Shown: positions 1-5,442 of the stretch, in pieces
How positions within the stretch are numbered: the stretch's first letter is position 1
Layout of the letters: every line of letters starts with the position of its first letter
Assembly: GCA_029879605.1 (NCBI GenBank)
Contig: JAOUQA010000165.1
Location: 1 to 5,493, forward strand
Reading direction: 5' to 3'
DNA length: 5,493 nucleotides
Source of the DNA: Gammaproteobacteria bacterium
Lineage (GTDB): Bacteria; Pseudomonadota; Gammaproteobacteria; SZUA-229
Made by a program: the position numbers and the translations under genes
The notes under the pieces: generated by a model
What the model was told of the DNA's origin: nothing
What the model saw: only the letters and a program-made list of their open reading frames with translations
The model's database searches: none

Positions 1-744
1 AATGGATTCACCATCATCCCCCCCTGGGAAGCACGACAACAGCTACAGCCTGTGCCCGTTACTGAACTCTGTGGTATAGCCAGTGGAATTGGCAATTTCC
101 TGGCTACCCATGGGGTACAACACTGCGGTGATATGGAGAAGCTACCCATCAGCGTCCTGGCACGACGCTTTGGTAACCCGGGGCGACGTATCTGGTATAT
201 GGCCCAGGGCTGTGACCCCGAACCAGTGCATACTGAGGTTGCAGCACCCAAATCCATTGGACACGGCAAAGTCATACCGCCGAATACCCATAATCATGAA
301 ACCATCTTGACCTATTTACTACACATGGCCGTCAAAGTTTCAGCACGCCTGAGGCGTCACAAGCTTGAAGCCAGAACCTATTTTATTGGTTTTAAATCTT
401 ATGGTGGCTGGCTAGGCAACAAAGTTAAACTATCTCGACCCCATAATGACACCCAATTACTGTTTCAGCTCTGTAAAAATACCCTTGACCAGCACTGGCA
501 TGGTGAAGGCCTGATACAGGTACAGGTCACAGCACTGGACCCTCAACCAGCCAACCTGCAACTGGATCTATTTGAAACAGTCGTACAACATGAAGAACAT
601 AAGCAGCTAAACAACACCGTCGACAGAGTCAATCAACGTTATGGCGATATGACCCTGACACCAGCACGCCTGCTCAATAGATCCAGTATGCCCAATGTCA
701 TTGCCCCGTCCTGGAAACCGACCGGTCATCGCCAGTCAATATAA
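1..744 (+). CDS. Y-family (DinB-like) translesion DNA polymerase, C-terminal part
   Basis: The reading frame is open from the first base and runs 247 codons to TAA, so the gene starts outside the window and the GTG at 52 is internal. Visible are the thumb-type helix-hairpin-helix (about residues 22-38, containing GIASGIG), the following GDMEKLP and RFGNPGRRIW segments, and the D-P-E-P-V run typical of Y-family enzymes. Then comes a little-finger domain (about residues 83-182, with RLRRHKLEART and a late DQHW). Residues 187-191 read QLDLF, a good match to the beta-clamp binding pentapeptide. About 55 more residues end in a VIAPSWKP-type tail. The palm domain with the catalytic acidic residues lies off the left edge, so activity cannot be judged. 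Expected role: error-prone bypass of damaged template bases, tethered by the sliding clamp. It appears to be co-transcribed with the SRAP-like gene 14 bp downstream. DinB versus UmuC assignment is uncertain; the KSIGHGK segment and the clamp motif favour DinB-like. Confidence 0.88.
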   Translation, partial: NGFTIIPPWEARQQLQPVPVTELCGIASGIGNFLATHGVQHCGDMEKLPISVLARRFGNPGRRIWYMAQGCDPEPVHTEVAAPKSIGHGKVIPPNTHNHETILTYLLHMAVKVSARLRRHKLEARTYFIGFKSYGGWLGNKVKLSRPHNDTQLLFQLCKNTLDQHWHGEGLIQVQVTALDPQPANLQLDLFETVVQHEEHKQLNNTVDRVNQRYGDMTLTPARLLNRSSMPNVIAPSWKPTGHRQSI

Positions 745-758
745 AAGAAGATACCAAT

Positions 759-1172
759 ATGTGCGATGGTGTTGAATACACACATAACAAACAAACGATA
801 CGAACTTACTTTCCCCACCCGAAAGCCCATTTACCCGTACTCACCCGAAATGGCAATATCAAACTCATAACCTGGGGCAGACGTAAAAACCAGATTGGAG
901 ATTTACCCGTAGGAGGCTGGGCAAGACTGGAATCAATTAATAATGGCACCTGGAATCAATGGTTTCCCAAACCTGTCAAAATCACCATTGACAGATTTAT
1001 GGAAAAAGATATCGAAAATAACAGCCACTGGTTCGAATTAACAAAAGGACAATGCATTCAGGGACTACTGGCACAACATAATAATGAAATACGTATTTAT
1101 ATCGTTACGATTACCCCAGAAATGCCTGATGCCATTCATCAGCGCTGGCCAAGAATCATTACCATACCCTGA
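759..1172 (+). CDS. compact SRAP/YedK-like protein (abasic-site shielding family)
   Basis: A 137-residue protein starting Met-Cys. In the SRAP family (YedK, HMCES) the initiator Met is removed and Cys2 bonds covalently to abasic sites in single-stranded DNA; the Cys at position 2 also supports this start. Compared from memory with E. coli YedK: TYFPHP (16-21) matches the RYNVAP region, TWG (38-40) the FWG, WARLES (54-59) the NARVET motif, IDRFMEK (77-83) the ADGWFEW motif with its Glu (E82), IVT (115-117) the IVT strand, and AIHQRWP (125-131) the DIHDRRP motif with its His (H127). Cys2, Arg56, Glu82, Thr117 and His127 are thus kept, but the NAR Asn is replaced by Trp54. It is much shorter than YedK (about 222 residues): the N-terminal spacer is reduced and nothing follows the His motif. 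Only a weak AGAAGA-type ribosome site precedes it. It sits 14 bp after the polymerase gene, which fits the known linkage of SRAP genes to SOS/translesion genes. Family assignment is good; activity is inferred. Confidence 0.78.
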   Translation: MCDGVEYTHNKQTIRTYFPHPKAHLPVLTRNGNIKLITWGRRKNQIGDLPVGGWARLESINNGTWNQWFPKPVKITIDRFMEKDIENNSHWFELTKGQCIQGLLAQHNNEIRIYIVTITPEMPDAIHQRWPRIITIP

Positions 1173-1244
1173 AAAAATCAGTTACCTATAGCTATTACGA
1201 CTAACGATATAAACTCCATAACCCTATAAAAAACATCAAATTAT

Positions 1245-1272
1245 TTGACCTTAATCACAATTAAACTAGACT
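1245..1272 (+). promoter_or_regulatory. candidate promoter with internal FNR/CRP-like dyad
   Basis: TTGACC (1245-1250, 4 of the 6 bases of the -35 consensus, with TTGA intact) is followed after 16 bp by TAGACT (1267-1272, a weak -10). Between them lies a perfect dyad, TTAAT-CACA-ATTAA (1251-1264), which has the 5-4-5 geometry of an FNR box (TTGAT-N4-ATCAA) with one change per half-site. If used, it would give a leader of about 120 nt before the DUF1631 gene, and a protein bound at the dyad would cover the promoter spacer. AT-rich dyads of this size arise by chance, so the call is tentative. Confidence 0.3.
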
Positions 1273-1291
1273 AGATGAAGGACTAAAATTA

Positions 1292-1397
1292 ACAGGGTTC
1301 ACAAAAAAAAATAAACTCGCTGTAGTCACCCGTTTGAAGGATCACAGGGTTACATGCAATAACTAGTATGATAAGCAAGACCCTAGGCTGAGTAACC
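1292..1397 (+). repeat. short direct and inverted repeats in the DUF1631 leader
   Basis: ACAGGGTTCACA (1292-1303) recurs as ACAGGGTTACA (1344-1354), 52 bp apart. The second copy can pair either with ACCCT (AGGGT 1346-1350 with 1380-1384) or with GTAACC (GGTTAC 1348-1353 with 1392-1397), two mutually exclusive short stems just before the start codon. A run of nine A follows the first copy (1303-1311). No known riboswitch consensus fits. The rest of the 228-bp gap 1173-1400 shows no gene and no clear terminator for the upstream unit. Confidence 0.25.
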
Positions 1398-1400
1398 ATC

Positions 1401-2807
1401 ATGAGTTCAGAAACAGATACAGGCAAAGCAGCAAAAGACCCCGAGCGTGTCGCAGAAGTCATAAAAAAGTTTATTAATGGCGACGGTGATGGACAGGGCA
1501 AAGCAACAACAGCCCAGGCGACTGAAGGCAAACAGTTTCATGATCGACGTGAAATCATCAAGGCGCTTACCCAGCTACAGGTTACTTACAAATCAGAATA
1601 CACACCTGGACAGGCAGTAAACATTAACACTGATGATTTTAAATTTGCTTTGCTAAACAGCATGGCAAAAATCAGTAATTCAGCCATGACAAAATCGGTT
1701 AACCAGGTCGATGGTCGCACAATTGATTTTGTAGAAATGATTTTTGGCGCATTTTTACGCGATCATAATGTTTCAGATGTTATTAAATCATTATTACTGC
1801 GTTTGCAGATCCCCATGATTAAAATCGCAATGCTGGATAAACAGTTCTTCCAGAATAACCGACATCCAGCAAGACATGTATTAGACACAATTGCACATAT
1901 AGGCATTGGCATTGATGAAAAGGAAAATCCTGTTTATCAAACCATGAACCTTATTATTGATCAGTTACTTAATACCTTCGACCAGAATATTGCCAGCTTT
2001 AACACGGCACTTGCATCATTAAGTCGATTAACAAAAATCGAATCAGAAAAGCATGAACAGAAAGAAGCTGAAACTCAAAAACAGATTCTTAAAGAGCATG
2101 CTCGACAGGTTGTATTAACAGAGCTGCAATATCAAACAAAAAACAAAAGCATACCTGCCAGCATTAAGCCACTAATATTGAAACAGTGGTCGTCATTAAT
2201 GTTTAATTACTTCATTCGCAATGGCAAAGACAGTGACGAGTGGATAGAGATAGTGGCACAACTCAGACAGCTTATTAATGGTCTGCAACCCATCACAACA
2301 AAAGAGCAATGGGAATTCCATAATAATGAAGCAGACACATTTATAGAAACAATTAAAAACAGATTGTATACGACCAAACAGGATAAATTATCGATAGATG
2401 ATTCTGTTAACTCCCTACAAGCTGCCTATAAAAAAATACTGACTGATACAGATTTCGATGACAGCACAATTGAATCACTAAATAACGAAACCCCAGATGA
2501 TACCACTGTAAGCATCACTGAAGAAAATACCGCGAAAGACCAGATAGCATTACTTCCTGAAGGTGTAAAACAGGGCGTCTGGTTTGAAATTTTTAATGGC
2601 GACAAACCGGTACGCCGACTCAAGCTCTCAATCATCCTGCTGGATGAAGCAAAACTTATATTTGTAGATCGAGTTGGTGCTAAAGTCATGGAAAAAACAG
2701 CTGAAGAGTTCAATGAAGAACTGAAAACAGAAAAGTCACGTATACTTGCTGATCACTCTGTATTTGATCATGCACTTGGCCAGGTCATAGCGTCACTTAT
2801 TGTTTAA
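1401..2807 (+). CDS. DUF1631 family protein, short form
   Basis: A 468-residue soluble, mostly helical protein recognised as DUF1631; the family has no established biochemical role, and 'thymidine phosphorylase' labels on relatives are not credible. Hallmarks are the LLxRLQIPxxKxAxLDxxFF segment (131-150), HPAR (155-158), a charged stretch likely to form a coiled coil (about 211-237), a conserved helical part with KQWSSLM (261-267) and the LxQLINGLQP-like run (288-297). After a low-complexity acidic linker (about 345-382) comes a C-terminal beta-rich segment: GVWFEI (392-397), RLKLS (406-410), KLIFVDRVGAKV (418-429). That segment resembles a PilZ-like barrel; this is inference. Typical family members are about 700-780 residues, so roughly 250 N-terminal residues are missing. 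An in-frame TGA at 1389-1391 rules out a longer start here, and the ATG at 1401 has only a weak TGAG upstream. Apparently monocistronic; its TAA directly touches the mtgA stop. Confidence 0.85.
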   Translation: MSSETDTGKAAKDPERVAEVIKKFINGDGDGQGKATTAQATEGKQFHDRREIIKALTQLQVTYKSEYTPGQAVNINTDDFKFALLNSMAKISNSAMTKSVNQVDGRTIDFVEMIFGAFLRDHNVSDVIKSLLLRLQIPMIKIAMLDKQFFQNNRHPARHVLDTIAHIGIGIDEKENPVYQTMNLIIDQLLNTFDQNIASFNTALASLSRLTKIESEKHEQKEAETQKQILKEHARQVVLTELQYQTKNKSIPASIKPLILKQWSSLMFNYFIRNGKDSDEWIEIVAQLRQLINGLQPITTKEQWEFHNNEADTFIETIKNRLYTTKQDKLSIDDSVNSLQAAYKKILTDTDFDDSTIESLNNETPDDTTVSITEENTAKDQIALLPEGVKQGVWFEIFNGDKPVRRLKLSIILLDEAKLIFVDRVGAKVMEKTAEEFNEELKTEKSRILADHSVFDHALGQVIASLIV

Positions 2808-3551
2808 TCACAGACCCATATTACGCCTGATCTTCTTTACCTGGCTCTGGAAATAACGTGTACGCGTTTCAGGGTTATGCTTAACTGGACTACTTAATGA
2901 TGCGGCAAGCTCAATTGATTGCCGCATACTCAACATACTGGCTGATATATTAAAATAATACTTCGCTGCAGATTCTATACCATAAACACCCCTGCCAAAT
3001 TCCGCCACATTCAGATAAATCTCAAGAATACGCCGCTTTTTAACATGCTGCTCTAGACTTATAGTCAACCATAACTCATGCCATTTTCTTAATGGGTTAC
3101 GTGACGGAGTTAATAACATATTCTTAATCATCTGCTGAGATATAGTACTGCCACCATAACCAAAAGTGGCATTAGACAGATTATATTGCATCGCATCTTT
3201 AAGTGCTTCTGTATCAATTCCCTGATGTTGATAAAAACGTGAATCTTCCGCAACAATTACCGATCGAATTGCATTCCGGGATATTTTTGATAATCGAACA
3301 GTTTGCCAGCGCAATCGTGGTAAACGAGCATCTAATGCTCTGTTATATTCATAAGTTTTAATAAAACTTGATTTCTGAACAGGCCCCTTTGCATAATGAT
3401 TCCAGTCTGGCAAAAGACCCCATATAAACCCGATATCGACCAGGAAAATAATGAGAAAAAAATAAAAAAGATACTTTAGTGCTTTTAGAAATCGATCACG
3501 CTTAATACGCAAAATATCAATTTTATAACGCAATGATGCAAACAAAGACAC
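2808..3551 (-). CDS. mtgA: monofunctional peptidoglycan glycosyltransferase MtgA (GT51)
   Basis: A 247-residue inner-membrane enzyme that polymerises lipid II into glycan strands without a transpeptidase domain. A basic cytoplasmic N-terminus is followed by one transmembrane helix (about residues 26-47). The GT51 motifs come in order: EDSRFYQHQGID (102-113; E102 is the expected catalytic Glu), GGSTISQQ (133-140), RKWHE (155-159; E159 is the expected second Glu), RRILEIYLN (173-181) and AEFGRGVYGIESAAKYYF (183-200). The length matches E. coli MtgA (242). Start choice: a TTG six codons upstream (3569) is open, but GGAGGA lies seven to eight bases before the GTG at 3551, inside the extra six codons, so GTG is preferred. 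The gene converges on the DUF1631 gene with no spacer; on its other side the 105-residue gene ends 86 bp upstream on the same strand. A TTGTCA-like -35 at about 3600 has no good -10. Confidence 0.96.
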   Translation of the reverse strand: MSLFASLRYKIDILRIKRDRFLKALKYLFYFFLIIFLVDIGFIWGLLPDWNHYAKGPVQKSSFIKTYEYNRALDARLPRLRWQTVRLSKISRNAIRSVIVAEDSRFYQHQGIDTEALKDAMQYNLSNATFGYGGSTISQQMIKNMLLTPSRNPLRKWHELWLTISLEQHVKKRRILEIYLNVAEFGRGVYGIESAAKYYFNISASMLSMRQSIELAASLSSPVKHNPETRTRYFQSQVKKIRRNMGL

Positions 3552-3557
3552 GCGCTT

Positions 3558-3563
3558 TCCTCC
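3558..3563 (-). promoter_or_regulatory. strong Shine-Dalgarno that fixes the mtgA start
   Basis: Read on the minus strand, GGAGGA is followed by AAGCGC and then GTG. From the GGAGG core the spacing to GTG is 7 nt, which is optimal. It lies downstream of the alternative TTG at 3569, so it cannot serve that codon and points to GTG at 3551 as the start. Confidence 0.75.
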
Positions 3564-3637
3564 AGTCAATAATCTACTATCAAACCATAGACTATTAGCC
3601 TGACAAAAGCTGAGATATAACTTACTATTTAAAGCAG

Positions 3638-3955
3638 TTACAGACCCGTACGTATATATAATGAAGATGGCTCACGTATCACAGGATGCATCAAGTTCTT
3701 TTCACTCTGCTCCGCAATCGCATCCGGATGCACACGGTACACCCCCCGTTTAACCCTGAACAAAAAACGTGTGTGTGTAGCTGCATACTGTCCAGTTTCT
3801 ATAACAGCTGCCGGCATGAACGAGTTAACATAATCCGTTCCAATATCCTTAAAATAATGCTTAAAATCAGCCAGGTTAACAATAGCACCATAATCACCAG
3901 GAGTTCCCAACTCTCCCGCAATAATGGCATTGAGGAATTTTTCTTTTAATGTCAT
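3638..3955 (-). CDS. conserved-looking hypothetical protein, possible winged-helix fold
   Basis: A 105-residue protein I do not recognise by name. The ATG at 3955 has a GAGA ribosome-site candidate 7 nt upstream. It has no signal peptide or membrane segment. The N-terminal half looks helical (KEKFLNAIIAGEL; NLADFKHYFKDIG). It is followed by a segment with MPAAVIETGQ (47-56) and a basic beta-hairpin-like stretch, RFLFRVKRGVYRVHPDAI (63-80). The R-V-x-R-G-V-Y-R-V pattern resembles the wing strands of winged-helix modules such as HARE-HTH or restriction-associated domains, so nucleic-acid binding is possible; this is only inference. The tail (81-105) looks disordered. It lies on the same strand as mtgA, 86 bp upstream of it, and diverges from the START gene across 111 bp. 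The antisense open frame over the same DNA is poorer in protein-like features, so this strand is preferred. Confidence 0.65.
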   Translation of the reverse strand: MTLKEKFLNAIIAGELGTPGDYGAIVNLADFKHYFKDIGTDYVNSFMPAAVIETGQYAATHTRFLFRVKRGVYRVHPDAIAEQSEKNLMHPVIREPSSLYIRTGL

Positions 3956-4052
3956 TTTTTTGTCTCATTTTTCTATTGAATAAGTACACTCACGAAATAA
4001 GCATATTTCAGGCCAGTTTTATATTAATTTCCTACAAGAAGACTATTTCATC

Positions 4053-4058
4053 TATAAT
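4053..4058 (+). promoter_or_regulatory. candidate -10 element for the START-domain gene
   Basis: A perfect TATAAT ends 8 nt before the ATG at 4067. The best -35-like hexamer, TTCCTA (4029-4034, 18-bp spacer), matches only 3 of 6 bases. With normal spacing, transcription would start at about 4065, leaving almost no leader, and no Shine-Dalgarno is visible in the intervening CCGGCAA-like bases. Confidence 0.35.
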
Positions 4059-4066
4059 TCCGGCAA

Positions 4067-4714
4067 ATGATATTAAGACTCATAAAACAGATCCCGGCCA
4101 GCTGTGCCCTAGCATTTTGTATATACATCCCTCTGGTTCTGGCCGAAAGCAATATTCAGACTGGTTTATGGCAACTGATCAAAGAAAAACAGGGTATACA
4201 GGTTTATACACAAGCAGTACCAGGCTCATCACTGCTTAAAGTGAAAACCCAGGTTACAATTAAAAGCTCAATACCGCATATCCAGTCAATCCTGGATAAT
4301 GCACAACACAGAAAAAACTGGATTCCATTTCTTAATCACTCATCGGTTAAACATGTTTTTTCTGCTACGGACAAACTGGAATACTCACACTTTCATGCAC
4401 CCTGGCCAGCATCAGACAGGGATTTTGTATATCGTATTAGTCTGACTCATCAGGATAACAGCAGGCTAATTTATCAAATGAAGTCCGAGCTATATTCAGT
4501 ACTACCAGAAAATAAAGGCATCATCAGAGCTGAGCTGATTGAAAGCATTTATACCCTGAGTAAAATAGATGAACAACACACTCGGGTTGAACTTATTTTT
4601 CATGCCGACCCAAAAGGCTGGTTGCCAGCCTGGATTATAAATATCATCCAGAAAACTTTGCCCTATATGATTTTAAGAAATCTTAGAGTAGAGGCTTCAA
4701 AACAGGCCGTATAA
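4067..4714 (+). CDS. exported START-domain protein (lipid/hydrophobic ligand binding)
   Basis: A 215-residue protein with an N-terminal signal peptide: basic LRLIK, a hydrophobic core (about 11-25), and a predicted signal peptidase I site after VLA (24-26) before ESN. The mature part has the layout of bacterial START domains: an N-terminal WQLIKEKQGIQVYTQAVPGS segment (35-54), a VKTQVTIKSS strand (59-68), a helix up to DNAQHRKNWIPF (77-88), the family hallmark PWPASDRDFVYR (112-123), a strand with TRVELIFHADPKGWLPAWI (172-190), and a C-terminal helix ending at RVEASK. START domains form a helix-grip cavity for lipids or sterols. The bacterial, exported versions have no agreed ligand, so a periplasmic lipid-handling role is inference. 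No Shine-Dalgarno is evident, and no alternative ATG exists before the signal peptide. It diverges from the 105-residue gene and converges with the methyltransferase. Confidence 0.88.
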   Translation: MILRLIKQIPASCALAFCIYIPLVLAESNIQTGLWQLIKEKQGIQVYTQAVPGSSLLKVKTQVTIKSSIPHIQSILDNAQHRKNWIPFLNHSSVKHVFSATDKLEYSHFHAPWPASDRDFVYRISLTHQDNSRLIYQMKSELYSVLPENKGIIRAELIESIYTLSKIDEQHTRVELIFHADPKGWLPAWIINIIQKTLPYMILRNLRVEASKQAV

Positions 4715-4731
4715 AACATGGAAACATGTTT
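4714..4731. terminator. short hairpin between convergent genes, possible weak bidirectional terminator
   Basis: AAACATG (4714-4720) and CATGTTT (4725-4731) form a 7-bp perfect stem closed by a GAAA tetraloop on the plus strand. On the minus strand the stem runs into TTTTAT, a short T tract suited to ending the methyltransferase transcript. On the plus strand only TTTAACTT follows. The stem is AT-rich and starts within the START gene's stop codon, so termination strength is probably low. Confidence 0.45.
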
Positions 4732-4744
4732 AACTTAAAATCAG

Positions 4745-5386
4745 CTATCGCTTATAAACCTGGGTCAACCAGACAATTGTTCTATTTTCATAAACCTTAG
4801 AATAACCCTGATCAGCAATCCATTGCTCGATCAATAGCCGATCATGTACATAGGGTCGAAATTCTGATCGAAGAACTTTGAGAAAAACAGCAGCCATACC
4901 AGTAGCCAGTCTGACATACCATTTATTCCTGGGGTACGTAAGCGCAAAAATTTTTGATGTTTTATCCAGGGTTAAATTAATTAAGCTTTCAGCATCAGGA
5001 TAACAACAGACAACCTTATCAAGAATACAGATATCCGCCACATCGATTAATTCAGCCTGGTATATAAAATCACCGACAAGATAGTTAGTACGATCAACTA
5101 ATCCACGCTGTTCTGCCCAGGCCCTGGACTCTTTTATCATCTCTGTCGACAGGTCTATACCCACTGCACTGGCTGCACCCTGTTCAAGCAGGGTTTGATG
5201 TATATATCCCACACCGCTACCAACATCCAGCACAGTACAATCCTGATAACCAGCCATCTCCAGACCTGCCATTAACTGTTTTTGTGATGCCTCGAGACCC
5301 TTCTTTTCAAATCGACGCCTGTAGTAACGGGCAAAGAATGAAAACAATCGTCCGGCCGAATGACTATGTGGACAACAGCAGCTCAT
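4745..5386 (-). CDS. class I SAM-dependent methyltransferase
   Basis: A 213-residue cytoplasmic Rossmann-fold methyltransferase. Motif I is VLDVGSGVG (52-60), the acidic end of strand 2 is GIDLS (76-80), GDF (105-107) marks the strand-3 end, and ADICILDKVVCCYPD (117-131) holds motif IV and the region after it. YPRNKWYVRL (151-160) and a hydrophobic helix (161-172) follow, then a C-terminal strand pair ending VWLTQVYKR. The pattern resembles a bacterial family often labelled Mg-protoporphyrin O-methyltransferase-like, but no photosynthesis gene is nearby and the substrate is unknown. The N-terminus carries a Cys/His cluster (Cys3-5, His7, His9). Start: ATG at 5386 with AGGAAAG 4-10 nt ahead of it. 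A TATATT at 5422-5427 could be a -10, without a convincing -35. It converges with the START gene, with 30 bp between the stop codons. Confidence 0.88.
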   Translation of the reverse strand: MSCCCPHSHSAGRLFSFFARYYRRRFEKKGLEASQKQLMAGLEMAGYQDCTVLDVGSGVGYIHQTLLEQGAASAVGIDLSTEMIKESRAWAEQRGLVDRTNYLVGDFIYQAELIDVADICILDKVVCCYPDAESLINLTLDKTSKIFALTYPRNKWYVRLATGMAAVFLKVLRSEFRPYVHDRLLIEQWIADQGYSKVYENRTIVWLTQVYKR

Positions 5387-5390
5387 TATA

Positions 5391-5397
5391 CTTTCCT
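5391..5397 (-). promoter_or_regulatory. Shine-Dalgarno of the methyltransferase gene
   Basis: The minus strand reads AGGAAAG, then TATA and ATG. The AGGA core lies 7 nt before the ATG at 5386, which supports that start and keeps the N-terminal Cys cluster in the protein. Confidence 0.75.
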
Positions 5398-5442
5398 GAT
5401 AATATTTTTATTCCGAAAATTAATATATGACTCATTTACCGC

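Noticed and set aside
83..310. 75-codon open frame, plus strand
   Set aside because: It lies entirely inside the polymerase gene in another frame, and the polymerase frame matches a known family across this stretch.
1169..1181. CTGA-AAAAA-TCAG hairpin after the SRAP-like gene
   Set aside because: Four-base stem without a T tract; too weak to call a terminator.
1320..1347. CTGT...ACAG pair suggesting a LexA (SOS) box
   Set aside because: The half-sites are about 20 bases apart instead of the 8 needed. Any SOS operator for the polymerase unit would lie off the left edge.
1380..1400. GGCTGAGTAACC resembling part of a TPP riboswitch
   Set aside because: Only the CTGAG core fits; the other conserved TPP blocks are absent and the site touches the start codon.
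1289..1531. 80-codon minus-strand frame, hydrophobic
   Set aside because: Overlaps the DUF1631 leader and N-terminus, has no ribosome site that I could see, and shows no family features. Its hydrophobicity comes from reading an acidic coding strand backwards.
2426..2713. 95-codon minus-strand frame
   Set aside because: Ser/Val-rich shadow of the conserved C-terminal DUF1631 module.
2779..2845. GCCAGGT / ACCTGGC inverted repeat across the convergent gene ends
   Set aside because: Seven bases with a loop of more than 50 and both arms in coding sequence; no T tract follows, so chance is the best explanation.
3686..3949. 87-codon plus-strand frame antisense to the 105-residue gene
   Set aside because: Composition is less protein-like, and the minus-strand frame has a better ribosome site and more regular secondary-structure patterning.
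3949..4239. 96-codon plus-strand frame spanning the divergent gap
   Set aside because: It runs out of frame through the signal peptide and N-terminus of the START gene, which has clear family motifs.
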